Origin: Lagopus muta
Lineage: Eukaryota; Chordata; Aves; Galliformes; Phasianidae
Assembly: GCF_023343835.1 (NCBI RefSeq)
Contig: NC_064443.1
Span: forward strand, 2,356,001-2,420,000
Reading direction: 5' to 3'
Length of the DNA stretch: 64,000 nt
Part shown: piece after piece, positions 41,011 through 57,900 of the stretch
Numbering within the stretch: the stretch's first letter is position 1
Layout: every line of letters starts with the position of its first letter
Made by a program: the position numbers and the translations under genes
Notes under the pieces: model-generated
The model's input: the letters and a program-made list of their open reading frames with translations, nothing else
Database searches by the model: none
What the model was told of the DNA's origin: nothing

Positions 41011-41556
41011 TTGAGGAAAGAGCAGGGAATATCTCGGAGCTAAGATTCCTGGCAGGGGGGCAAATAATGTGGAAATGACCCTCCGCTGAGAGCTGCCGTC
41101 CTCACCTGTGCTGGGAGGCAGGCATCGCGCTGATCGTGCCTCTCCAGTGCACAGATGTGGTGCTCCCATCCCTGATGCCAGGGATCCTTGGGAACGCGCT
41201 GCCAAGTGGCAGTGAAAGAGTTGGAATTGCCAGACAGAAGCAGAGGCAGCTGGGAGCAGCTGGCACACCCTCTCCCACATCAGGATGAACGCTGGCTGTG
41301 GTGCTCTGCCTTGCTCTGCTGTTTCTCTCCTTGTGGCTGTGCCACTGGCGCAGCAAATGCTGCAAGGCAGGAACAACCTAGGAAGGGAACATTCTGGCCG
41401 TGCCTGGTGGGGCTCAGCTGTGGGGTCACTGCCACCTTGGGATGCTCTTGGGAAAGTCTGGAGTCCCTGAGGGCACACTGCTTATCATGTGCATATCCCA
41501 TACTTGGGCCTCAAATGACAGTTAAGTAACTGCAGTACTGAATGTGCTGTGTTTCT

Positions 41557-41562
41557 TTTATT
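41557..41562 (-). terminator. EMC3: EMC3 poly(A) signal
   Basis: TTTATT on the plus strand is AATAAA on the minus strand, 74 bp after the EMC3 stop codon. It gives a very short 3' UTR; further signals downstream were not examined exhaustively. Confidence 0.6.
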
Positions 41563-41635
41563 CTTAGCTTTGCTAAATACATTAGATGGTTTTCTTTTCA
41601 AATCTTTTTCACAAGAAGAGACAGCATTTTCAAAT

Positions 41636-45885
<4,250 letters not shown>

Positions 45886-45911
<26 letters not shown>

Positions 45912-48900
45912 AATTGATGTTTCTGAAGAGAGCTCCAAGACAGACCTGCAGAGTAGGTGCTCAGGTACCCCGTGGTGAAGGGAAACCCTCTGGTAGTGGC
46001 AGCAGCTGTTGTAATGATGGCTTTGGCAACATCAGCAGCTGCTCATTAGTAACAGTATTGATCTTTAACAGTATTATTTTTATAAATCACAATAAAATAA
46101 CAACACTAAAAGCAGTACCGTGCACCATATCTTTTCTCAGTCCTTGTACCTTTGGTCAGTGTTAACCTGCTGGAGCTTCAGTGCCTTTGGAGTGCATGGA
46201 TCAATCCCATTTGTTCAAAATGGATATCTCTAAAACCAAAGCAGCCTCTTTATGTGGCTGAAAGGAAAATGTTTTGCTTTAGTAGGTGGATGGGATACCC
46301 ACATCTCAAACGTGGTGGGAAAACCCAGGTTAAATCTGTGCTTTTCAGGGCAGAGAAAGTATGTGCTCCATTCCCTTGTTAGCAGATATGTCTTCCTTGA
46401 GAGTAAGGCAGCGAAAGTGCCTGTGGTTGTGGAGGACTAAAAGGGGGGAGCCAGAAGTGTTCCCTTGTGGTTTTGTGCTCAGGGGTGGCTACTTCCCAGA
46501 ACTGCATTGGAGTTTGCGTTAGCTAACAGCTGCTGTCAAATACAGCCTCACAGCACTGCTGTTGATCTGGTTCCATAAGCGTATTCTTGTGTTACATTGT
46601 TAAGGTTAATTGAAGGGTAACTTTTGTGAAGGTTAATTTTAAATTGTTTTTATAAAAGATTCGGGCTTCTCTTTTTTGCACAGCAATTTGATGTAGGTTG
46701 CCTTGTTTTCTCAGAAACAAAGAAGCCACGGGTTTCTGATAAGAGGACTCCTGCCCAAGGTGGATTGGAGAATGAGGGAGTATTTGAAGAGCTCCTGAGA
46801 ACATCAGGAATCATACTGAAAGCTGGGGAAGGACAGAATGAAATAGGTACCTGCCCACTTGTGTGCAAAAACCTGCAAAGTTGACTGTTATAAGGCAAAG
46901 ATGCGTGTTAGTTTTGGAGGAAAAAACACTTTGGACAGCTTTTTCCCAATTTCGGGGAAACTTTCATCTGGCCTCTTATTTGCTTTATACTTTGTGAATC
47001 AAATAGTTCCTGCCTGAATGTATCAGCCAAACTCATTACAGTAGATTTTTAAGTGTGTAGATGGCAAGCCAAAAGACTTTTGAGAGACTGTTAGAGGTAG
47101 ATGCAATCTAATCTCGTTCCATTTATTATTACAGTATTTTTCTATTAGTCAGACCAAGATGGATGAAATAACTATTGCTTCATTGAGTTACAGAGCTGGG
47201 AGCTCTGAAGCAGGAAAACAAACTCTGTAGTTCATACAAGGCCTTCAGCAAATGGAGGAAACGTGCTGGATAAAGCTGCTTCACCTTTGTCATAGTTTAA
47301 GCAGCTGAAAGTTGAATGGCACAGCCCCACACAGGGCTCTCCATGTTCCAGCTCTATGATACAAGGAAGCTGTGTTGGCCCTGTTGCTGCAGTGTGGTTT
47401 GGGCAGGAGAAGGCTTCTTTGGGACGGCAGGGATGCTGGGTTGCTCAGTTGTGTGACATTACCCAGCACATCGTGTGAATGGGCTTTGCTTGTGGTTATG
47501 GAATTGGTTCTGCTGGCAGTTGGCTACTCTGGCAAGTTAGGCAAAGGGTCCTTTGTGTTGCACATCTGGTAAGGATTGTGTTGCACTCTCAAGGACAAAA
47601 AGAAAACAAACCTGGGGAATTCTTCCTCCTCTTCTTGATCCCTTGTTCAGTCTCGAATAGGTTTGTCTTTATCTACCAAAAAACAGCAGGAATTTGTCCA
47701 TCGAGGCTTTTTATGCTACTGGCTGCCTGCAGCTCAGGGTGGAGAGAGCACAAGTGGTGACAGTGCCCAGGGTTTTGCTAAGTGGAGCTCCTGATAGAGC
47801 AAGTGCCAAAATAACACGGGACGGTCCTGAGAGCTCGTGTCTCATGTAGTCGTTCTGATGTCATGTGGCTCCAACGTGTCAGTGCCTTTCTTCTCTTTTG
47901 AAACTTCCCCTCAGCTGTGGATCAAACGGCTTTCCAGAAGAAGCTCCGCGTGGCCCTGGAGAAGCACCCATCGTACCCAGGTGTAAGTAACTGACTGAGC
48001 TGTGGCAGGAGCCACATTGAAAGTGCAGCCCAGGTTCCCTAATCCTTTCAGTGCTTTCATCCCAGCATTTTGGTCTCATTGTTCTTCTGAACGCTCGGAG
48101 TGAAGCGATGACCAGCCGGTGTGTCTTACCACTGAGATTGCTTTTGCACAATTCCAAATGCAAGTGCTGCATTTCCACTGCCATGCCCTATCAAAGTAAT
48201 TCACTGGCAATATTATTCAATAGAAACAGACTCTGAAGTGAGCAAAATCTCTACCTTACCTTTCTATTGAAGGCTGTGCTTGGTTTTCTATTAACTGGGA
48301 GCTGACAACATGAAAGCTGCCACAGTGTGATGCTCCTCTCCAGCTAACAAGCCTAGAGGAAACTCCTGAGGCCAACAATTTGAATCCTGCAGATGTTTTT
48401 GGATGTAGATCTTGTCACATTGAATGTTGCTGTTCTCGCCAAACAGAGAGTTGAGGAAAGCCCTTTTAAGTCAAAGTGAAACAGGAGACTTGTTTTGTAG
48501 AGTAACTAATGTTTCCTTTGCGTTTAAAATAGAATTTATCTAGCATTCCTTCTGTCACAATTTCTGTCTCTGGCTACACAGCGTAGGAAACTTTTTTGCT
48601 GGTTTCATCGCTTGCTCACAAAGAGCATCCTATAGGACAGCAGCTGATTGAAATTATCCACTTCTTGATAAGTCAATCTGCTTTCCAGGTTGTGAAGCAG
48701 TTTATCGGTGGATTGGAGTCTCACATTAAGGACAGAAGTCAGTTCAAGAACTGCCTCTTGCCATGCACTCCTGCACGGACTGAGGGGTCAAGGTTAGGAA
48801 AATGTACTTTTGTCCTCCCCTTTGGTCAGAGCTGGTCTGTACTTAATGCCCTATAGCACTGAGCTGAGTGGAGGGAAAAGCCATAGCTCTGGCTGATGCA

Positions 48901-51900
48901 TGACAAGACCTGTGCCTTGTGCAGCACTGGCCAGTGTAATGCAATTCCCTACTAAAAGCAGTAATTGTGAAGTGGTAAGTCGCAGAACTTACAAGCTGCC
49001 CGTGGGATGAGCTGAGTCCCCTGGCATTTAACTGCAAGATCCGATTATTTCACTATTCCAAAGCTTTCCATTGCTTTTGTTCTTGGCCAAAATACACTGA
49101 ACTAACAGTGCTTTCAGCACTGTACCTGAGTCTTCAGGTTCATTCTGAAGAAGCAGACCCTGTCATCTTTTTGTTGAGTGTTTTCCCCTTTCTAATACAC
49201 GTGGGAAACCTTTCTCACACCCAACTGCTGGCTTTATGGCAGCTGAAGCCTTCAGTTTGTTGTGATGCTGGGTTGGGAACATCCAGCCAGCACGTAACTT
49301 TTATTTTTTTAATGGAATGCCTTTAGATTTCTAAACTTTCCTGTTCTAAAACATTGGAAATTCTCCCACAGCAAAGGTAACGATGAGATGGTTAGGATTG
49401 GAATTTGTTAAAACCTGGCAACTGATTTTCATTTTGCACTTCTAAAAGAATTCTGGCCTTAGAAGTTCTGAAAATGTATTTTCCTGGCAATGATTGAGTG
49501 AGGAGTATATATCCTAATGTACCATCTCTTTGGTTTGGGGGTGCTTTTGTGGTGTATATATATAAATAAAGTCATCATAAGTGGATTTAAAAAAAAAAAA
49601 AAAAAGAAGTAATAGGCAGAGGTGGTCTGCTCTCCTCATATTCTTTTATGACTGCAATGGAATCTTTCACCTTGCAGGACTCTGGTGCACTCATACTGTG
49701 AAAGCCTCATTAAGCTGCTGCTTGGAATTAAGATCTTGCAGGTGGGTGCATCTTAGTTTGCTCTTTATGGTGGTATTGATTTATTTAGGGACCCTTTGCT
49801 GGTGTAAGTAGTGGCTGAGTAGAACTGGTGAGGATGCAGCTGGAAACGTGTCCCATTTCTTGTTTCCTTTGGCACACGGAGATGCTGTGTGCCTGGAGCA
49901 CGTGGCACACAAGGAGAGGTGGAACTGGCTTTGTTTCTTCTTAAGAGGAGGATGTCAGGGGACCTTGTGGTCTGTACCTATGTAATTGCATGGTGCAGAG
50001 AAAACAGCAGAGTCTTCTCAAAGGTAAATGGGCAGGATGAGAGATGGCAGCCAAGTTAAACATGGGAAATTCTGATAGAATTGAACCACTTCTCTGGAGG
50101 ATATTGAGAAAACTTAGAGGTGCTTAAGATCAGGTAAGCCCCTGGTCTGGCCTCGATGGTTAGCCCTGTTTTGAGCAAAGGCTTGGACCAAAGATCTCCA
50201 AAGTTCCTTTCCAAAAGAAACTCTTTAATGCTTGAATTACAGCCCCAAACAAGTATTACATGGAGACAATATGGAAGGAAGAGGCCCTTCCAAGACTTAC
50301 TTGGATGTATAAGCAGCTCAGTTCATTTAGATCTCGTATCAGTCATCTCTGCTTCCTGCAGTTGCTGGTGGCAGATGAAGAAGTGGTTTAACAAGGAAAG
50401 GAAGGGGAAACTAAACATGGAGGTCCTAACACAAAAATGTCACAGCAATAAGGCACATCATTCTCTTTTCATCCCCTTTTGTCTGTTCCCTTCCCAAACG
50501 TGGCCCCAAAGACAACTGCTTTCAGTCCTATGGTGCAGCTGCACTGGCTTTCCTGGGAACTAAAAACCAATCACACAAGTGAAGCAAAATGCACTGAGGT
50601 GATATTTAAACTGTGTGGGTATGGTTCTAAGTGTGTTTCAAAGCATTGCTGTCAACAGCCAGCTCTGCTGGGTTGTGTAATAGCTGCATCAACACGTGGA
50701 GTTGAACGTGCAATCTCTCACCACAGAGCGAGGGCAGGCACTGGGGAAGAGATGTCTTACATAGGAAGTGTTTTTGCTTGTTGTTTGGATGCTCTTATGC
50801 TCTGTGCATGTTTCACCTTCTGTGAAAGCGTAGCTTTGGTAGCAGTGCCATGGTACAAGCAGTAAGTCATCAGCCTCACAGTGTCCTTTTGCCTTTCTTA
50901 CAGCCTGCTGTTGTAACGCTGCTGTTGGAAAAGATCCCCGAATTCTTTTTTGATGTGTGAGTACAGACTGTTTTCCCTCTATCCTGAAATGTACTTCCTC
51001 ATTTTGAACAATCACCAGCTGTTTAATTGTCGTTTCAAATTTACCTACATGGATGTATATTTAAAACGCTGCTGTATTTAAAGATATCATCCATCCATGT
51101 GTAAAATCATCTGTGGGTACCACGTCATTAAAATGGTGGGTGCATGTGGCAGAAGGCAAATTCATAGAAGGTGAAACACATCCCCCCCATGATTCAATGC
51201 TTCTGTTAGCTGTTGGCACCAAGACTGGAAGTATTTCAGCAGAGGGACTGGGAGATATCCTGTTATTTAAACAAGGGGAGAGTGGCTGACAGAGTTCTGT
51301 GTGGCTGTTAGATGCAAGCAGACCTCCTTTCAAGAATGCAGTTTGTAGTCAAATGAGGAAAACAGAAGAAGCATCTGTTGTTTTTTCTTGAATGGAGAAC
51401 ATCGTGGCACATTTTGCAGTAGGAGGAGATCCTGTGGAGGTCTGAGTTGTTCAGCATGTCTGTAAGTGGAAAAAAGGAATGAAAAGTGAGGTAACAGCTG
51501 ATGGCAGCAAATATTCATGATCATCAAATCTAAAGTGAACTATGAAGAGCAATAGAAGTTTCCTGTTTAACTGTGGGACAAGAAACAACATTCATTACAA
51601 CTAATCTGTAACTCCAAATTGATTGGGCAATTTCAGCCCAAACTGACATAAAAGCATCTCTGAAACCTGTGAGACTGGTACGGTTTTCACGTCACCTGAT
51701 GGACAGAGGACATCCAATTTATTAACCTACTGCAGGAATTGTGTAACCCTACAGGGTTCTGAGTTGCAGTGTGTAGAGATCTGAAATAACTGTGGTTGGT
51801 CCTGTTCATTTTTTTTAAAGGGGAAACTACTTGCAGATAAATGTACTGCTGGATAGTGGGGGTGAGGGACTGGGCACCAGCATCTGCCTTGGGAAATTGT

Positions 51901-54900
51901 TTGTTGTTGCAGACTGAGTGGAAACTCAGGGATAACGTGGCTCTGTGTATGCTCTGTTTCTTACAGCTTAGCCAGATGCATCTAACACTGCCAGCAGCTG
52001 GGGACAAGGACGCTGGGCTCAGGGGAGATTTAGGCTAAGCCAGCATAGCCACACTCATGGTAGCACAGGAGATCAAAGCGAGGTCACACTGCCTGTGTTG
52101 TAACTACGATGTTGCCGGTAGCGTTTTGAGACAGGCTGTAGAATCCCTTATCTGTGTGTGCAGTGAGAGGCAGGGCTCCTTCACGGTGCTACAAGCTCCC
52201 CTTTTATATTTTCACAATGGGATTTGAATAGTTGGTTGATGTGACTTTCATTGCGTGGTTTTGCTGACCAGCAGCAAAGCTTTCCAATCTGTGTGTGGAT
52301 CTGACTCAGCTGTGCTTCACTTCTGTCGTTTAGTGTGGGCACCTTTGGGACAAACTTCCCTCGGCTCATTGTCAATCAGTTCAAATGGCTCGACAGTCTT
52401 GACAGCCAGGTGGGTACTGATGGCACAGCCCCTGTGTGCTTTTCCACTTTCAGGTGGGCTGAGGTCAGTGTTGATCCTAATGCAAACAGGTGTTTCCATA
52501 TTCACACTCAGTACTCAATGAAATTTAATTCTTGTTCACGTTCTTTCCTTCTGTAACTTCTGAATGTCCCCTTTTATTTTCTTCTTCTCTTGCTGTAACT
52601 CTTCTTTTTTGTATTAAAAAAAATGTGTATCTCTACATACCTATCCACATTCTGAAGCAGTTTCTGGCAGAAAGTTACAGTCTCTTATTTAATTTTAACA
52701 AGAGATACTGGATGCTTGCCAGCATCTGGGGATGGATTCTCTGTTCTGGCTCTGGTGGTTCCTTTCCTTCTTTCCCTTTCTGTATCAGCAGCCTCTGTGA
52801 ATTACTGTGTATTAAAGGGCTGTTGCTAAGGAGAGTCCCAGAATGAAGAGAACTAGGAATTCATGCTAGACTCTGGAAAGCTTGCTGTTGGGTTTCCCAG
52901 TTTCCTTCCCTCAGCAAGACATTCAAGTTCTATTTGTAAAAATGCTGTTGTTCCTGAAAGTCTAGACTACGATTCCCTGCTCCATCAGGACAATGAGTGA
53001 AGGGACAGTTAGCAAAAATCCAAATGAATGGCTTGTGCATAATAATGTTGTCATTCTAAGTAACCACTTGCTAGTGCTAAGACTCACCCATTTTTACAAG
53101 CGATTCTCTTCTCTGCAGGATCTTGTCAAGAAGTTAATGCAGATACTTAGTGTGTCTCCTGTACCAATCCAGCATGATATTATCACCAGTTTACCTGAGA
53201 TCCTGGAGGATTCCCAGCAAAATGAAGTTGCCAGAGAGTTGAGGTACAGTTAGTTCTATTTTTTCCCCTCTTCTTTCTTGAATAGGAAAAAAAAAGTATG
53301 AATGCAGGTTGCATGGGGACTGGCTAAAGCTGCATGGCAACAGGATGTTTTCTACATGATCTAAAACATTAAGTTCTTCAGTGAGTATAGCACAGACTGA
53401 TGATAGAGTCATAGAAGGGTTTGGGTTGGAAGGCACCTTTAAGATCATGTAGTCAACCCCATGCTGATGGTAGGGACACATCCTTTAGCCCAGGTTTCTC
53501 ACAGCCCCACCCAGCCTGGCCTTGAATGCTTCCAGGGAGGGGGCATCTCAACAACCTCTCTGGGCAACCTGTTCCAGTGTCTCACCACTCTCTCACAGTA
53601 AAACATTTATTCTTAATATCCAGTTTAAAGCCATTTTCCATCACCCTGTCACTATGTGCCCTTATATTAAAAAGTCCCTCTCCAGCTTTCCTGTAGGCCC
53701 CCTTCAGGTCCTGGAAGGCTGCTATAAGGTCTCCCTGGAGCCTTCTCTTCTCCAGGCTGAACAGCCCCAGCTCTCTCAGCCTGTCTTGTTGGGGAGGTGC
53801 TCCAGCCATCTGATGTCTCTGTGGCCCTTCTCTGCACCTGCTCCATCAGCTCCATGTCCTTCCTGTGCTGTGGGCCCAGTACTGGATGCAGGACTCCTGG
53901 TGGGATCTCATGAGAGTATAGGGGCTGAAAATCAGCTTCTTTGGCCTGCTGGTCATGTTTGTCTTGATGCAACCCAGGATACAGTTGGTCTTCTGGGCTG
54001 CAAGCATGCATTACTGGCTTGATTTGAGTTTTCTATAAACTGAGACGCCCAAATCCTTCTCAGGGCTGCTCTCAAGCCATTCTCTGCCCAACCTGTATCT
54101 GTGCTTGGGATTACCCCAGCCCACATGCAGGACCTTGCACTTGGCCTTGTTGAACTTGATGAGGTTGGCTTGGGCCCATCCCTCAAGCCTGTCCAGGTCC
54201 CTCTGGATGGCATCCGTTCCCTGTGCCGTGTCAGCTGCACCGCTCAGCTTGGTGTCATCTGCAAACTTGCTAAGGGTGCACTTGATCCCACTGTCCATAT
54301 TGCCTACAAAGATGTGAATGATCCAGCAGAAGTTATAAGCACTTAAGTGGAATCTGCCTGTGGTCAGTCATTCAGATATTACTAGAGGCAGCTTTGGATT
54401 TGGTTTGGGTTATGCTACAATAAGGGTCAACATTGCTTTTGTTATTTTTTTAAAAAGCTCAAAACACAACAAAATAGATGTGCTCACAAAGCAGAACCTT
54501 CTAATTATTTTATGCACTTCTCTCAAATGTATTTACTGACATGAAGAGCTGGATGACCTAATATCAAGAGAGGTCCTCCCAGAGAGTGCCAGCTTGTGCT
54601 GTCCCCTACACCTGTCTCTTCCATATTTATATTGATTTAATTGCACGCACCAGTGTTTTTCATCCTGGCCATTACACAGTTCACTTGCATTTATGCCTGT
54701 ACCAATCATCATTTCACTCTGCTAGTTTTATTTCAGCCTGCCCCTGTCAAGTACATCCTGTTTCCTGTACTCTCAGACTTCTGTATCTCTATTTGTATTT
54801 TTGCAAAGTTGAGAATCTAAAGGCTAGCAGCAAGACACTTATTTGTGTATTCTCAGTAGCCCCTACCCATGTCTGGTGTGGGAAGGTACTCAGTGCTTGT

Positions 54901-57900
54901 TACAACAAACTAGGGAGCATTCAAGAAGCAGAAAGATGAATTTTTCACCTCACATTATTAATAGTTTCACTTGAATTGAGAAAGTTTATAAGGAACTTAG
55001 ATGGCAGCCAAGAATGATTACATGAATTCCAGGAAAATGAAGTCCACAATGCTGTTTAAGCACAGCTACTGTCCCTTGTTCAGTAAGTTGCTAAACTTCT
55101 GCTTGCTGGAAACCAGACCAGGGACAGAGGTGTGACTGTAGTGTTTAGCAAAGCAGGTGTCCATCAAGGCTTCACAGAACATCTTTGCTAACAAAGCATT
55201 GTCCAAAACATGCACGTAAAGCAAGAAACAGCTGTAGATGGCAAATCAGAAAACAGAGCAGAAACATCAGGACTGGAAACTTGCCTTCTGTCTTAACAGC
55301 CTCTACGTTGCCATCTTGGTACCTGGTCAGCACAGGGTTCTCAGGTTTAATGGGGTCCAAGTAAAGCCCCAGCTGTGTACCTGAGAACAGAGCTGTGCTG
55401 CCCACTGCTGCTGTGTGGAGCGCTGGGGAGGAAATTGCAGAAGAGCTGGCTGGAGTCTGACCCAAGAGGTACTGCAGGGAAAGCCAAAAGGCCCTTTCAA
55501 GGAATCTTTTATGGCAGAGGCACCTATTACAGCTCTGACTTGATGGATTGTTTGCTGCAGTGTCCTTCCGTTCCTCAACTTCTCCACTTCTGGTGAAGCA
55601 GAGGATGTGTTCCCTTCCCAGCTTTGCCAAAACGTCCCTCTCAAGGTTTTCTCTTTACTCAGTCTTCCCTGTTTCTTGTACACCTGCTAATATCTGGGGC
55701 TTAGAGCCCTCCAGTGGCTTGTAAAGGTCCTTTGTTAAAGGCAAGGCAGTGGCAGCACGTTCTCCCTTAGGTATAAAGTCAGGTTAAGTAATATATCAGC
55801 AATCTCCCCCCCTTTTTTTTTCCTGTTATAATGAAACCAGGACCTACCGAATTTCAGGTGTTTGCTTGAGGTTCCTGCCAGGCTTTTCTCCATGCTGCCA
55901 GTTATTCCAGTGTTGAAAAAGGTACAGTCATCATATCAGCTCCACACCAACACCCACAGAATTGTAATTCATTGTGTTCAGAGAGTGATAATTTAGGGAG
56001 CAAGGTTTCTATAAAGTCAGTGGTGTATGTTTTGTGGTGAACACAGAAACGACTAGAATCCTGCAGTTTATTAAACATGATTGGGTGACGGAGCACTGGA
56101 ACAGGCTGCCCAGGGAGGTGGTGGAGTCTCCTTCTCTGGAGATGTTCAAGACCTGCCTGGATGCCTACCTGTGCTACCTGGTGTAGGGAACCTGCTTTGG
56201 CAGGGGGGTTGGACTCGATGATCTCTGGAGGTCCCTTCCAACCTCTACAATTCTGTGATTCTGTGATTCTGTGATGAATTCCTGCTTTATATTAAGAGGG
56301 TGATTTGTTTTCCTTTCCTTGCACATCAGCTGCTTACTAAAACAAGGCAGACGACTCACAGTTCCAATTCTGGATGCTCTTTCTCGTTTGGATCTTGATG
56401 CAGAACTTCTGGCTGAGGTAAGAGCTTCTACTGGGTGGTAAAGCAAACTCTTCTAGGCTCTTCCCTTTCGTAAGCCAGTTAAAAATGACGGTGCCAAGCC
56501 CTTCCTGGAAGTGCCAGGTGATACGATAAGGAGCAGTGGCCACAAATTACAGCCTGGGGGTTCAGGTCAGACACTTGGAAAATGGATTAGGGTCTACAGC
56601 ACTGACATGGACTATGAGAGGTAGCATCAGGGAGGGGAATGGTTGTGTCCTGTCTGAAGATCCTCAAGGTTTAGCAAAGCTGAGGCTGGTCTGATCTGGT
56701 AACGGTGATATTCCTGCTCTGAGCAGAAGGCTGCATCAGGGTCCTCCAGAGATACAGAGAGCACCTGCTCTGTATTTCTGTGAGCCGTGTGATTGCAGCC
56801 AACCCCTGTTGCTCTCCCCTCAGGTGCGGCAGTGTGCCATGAGCATTGTGCCTTCTGTGAAACTGGAGGATTTGCCTGTGGTCGTAAAATTCATCCTGCA
56901 TGATGTCAAGGCTGCAGATGCTGTAGAGGTACGGAGCTTTCCCTGTACTAAAGACCAATAAGTTTTATACCCCAGTGCAGGTTTTCAGAGAGGCAGTTCG
57001 TTCTACACACAAAGGTGCATGCTTTAATTGTTCCAAGTAAAATTTTAGTATTGTCAAGGATCAAAGCAGGTGTGGAAAGCAGCTGTCCTTTAACAAGGAT
57101 TTGGTTATGCTTTGAGGCATGAAATTGAAATCTACCCCTTTCTGCTAGCAGGTTTTTCTCATTTGTTTTTAGAACTTGTAATTTTCTTTTCGTTGTCAAT
57201 GTTGTGAAATTATGTTAAGCTCCTAGACTGAAAAACTCTTTGAGGCAAATTTAAGCCTTTGAATTATATCTTAGAATTTGCACTCATTAGAACTTTTAAG
57301 GGTTCTAAACTCCTAACTTGTTCAAAAGAGCAGGGATTGTAACTTGGTAATTGTCTTGTTTCCTCCACCAAATTCTGTTCTAAAAGCTCCTTTAAGAACC
57401 ATCCTTTTTGCAATGTTTCTATGTTTGGAGGACTGTTCTCATCCTCCCTTGTAAGACTCCTTGGTTGAGCCAACCTTGCTGAATGATTGAACGTGGGTTT
57501 TTATCATTCTTTGAGGAAACCTCAGGAGAAGTCAGATATGGATTCTGATCTGCCCAGATCTTCAAGGGAGATCACTGTGAAAAATGTATGCCTATAACGT
57601 GCAATCTATCTTGTGCTGATCTGTGGTTTGACAGCCCACAATTCCTGTGGCTATTTTATATCCTGTCCTGCTGCTAAACAAGATAAAATTAGTTAAAGGC
57701 AGCATGTCATGAATATAATGGAAACTTCATGGGGTAACTTAAGAAATCCTTTTCTGCTTTCTGCCTGCATGCACTTATGCCATCTTAATTTCGTGAAGAA
57801 GTAATTAAAAAAAGAAAAAAAAAAAAGTTGAACACAGCTAAATGTTTAGATATCATCACAAATAAGTGAGTATTGGATTTGTAATTCTAGGGCTATTCTG

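Larger units (their letters stand above)
37331..41550. other. Intergenic region between USP4 and EMC3
   Basis: No coding exon was recognised. It contains three CR1 fragments, one AAAT simple repeat and a possible solo LTR. The USP4 and EMC3 3' ends converge on this stretch, so part of it may be distal 3' UTR of either gene. Confidence 0.5.

Noticed and set aside
40552-41478. A 308-codon minus-strand open frame
   Set aside because: A large part is the antisense of a CR1 3' end, and the rest has no recognisable domain.
53522-54022. Plus-strand open frame of 166 codons in FANCD2 intron 9
   Set aside because: It lies wholly inside an antisense CR1 and is the non-coding strand of its RT region.
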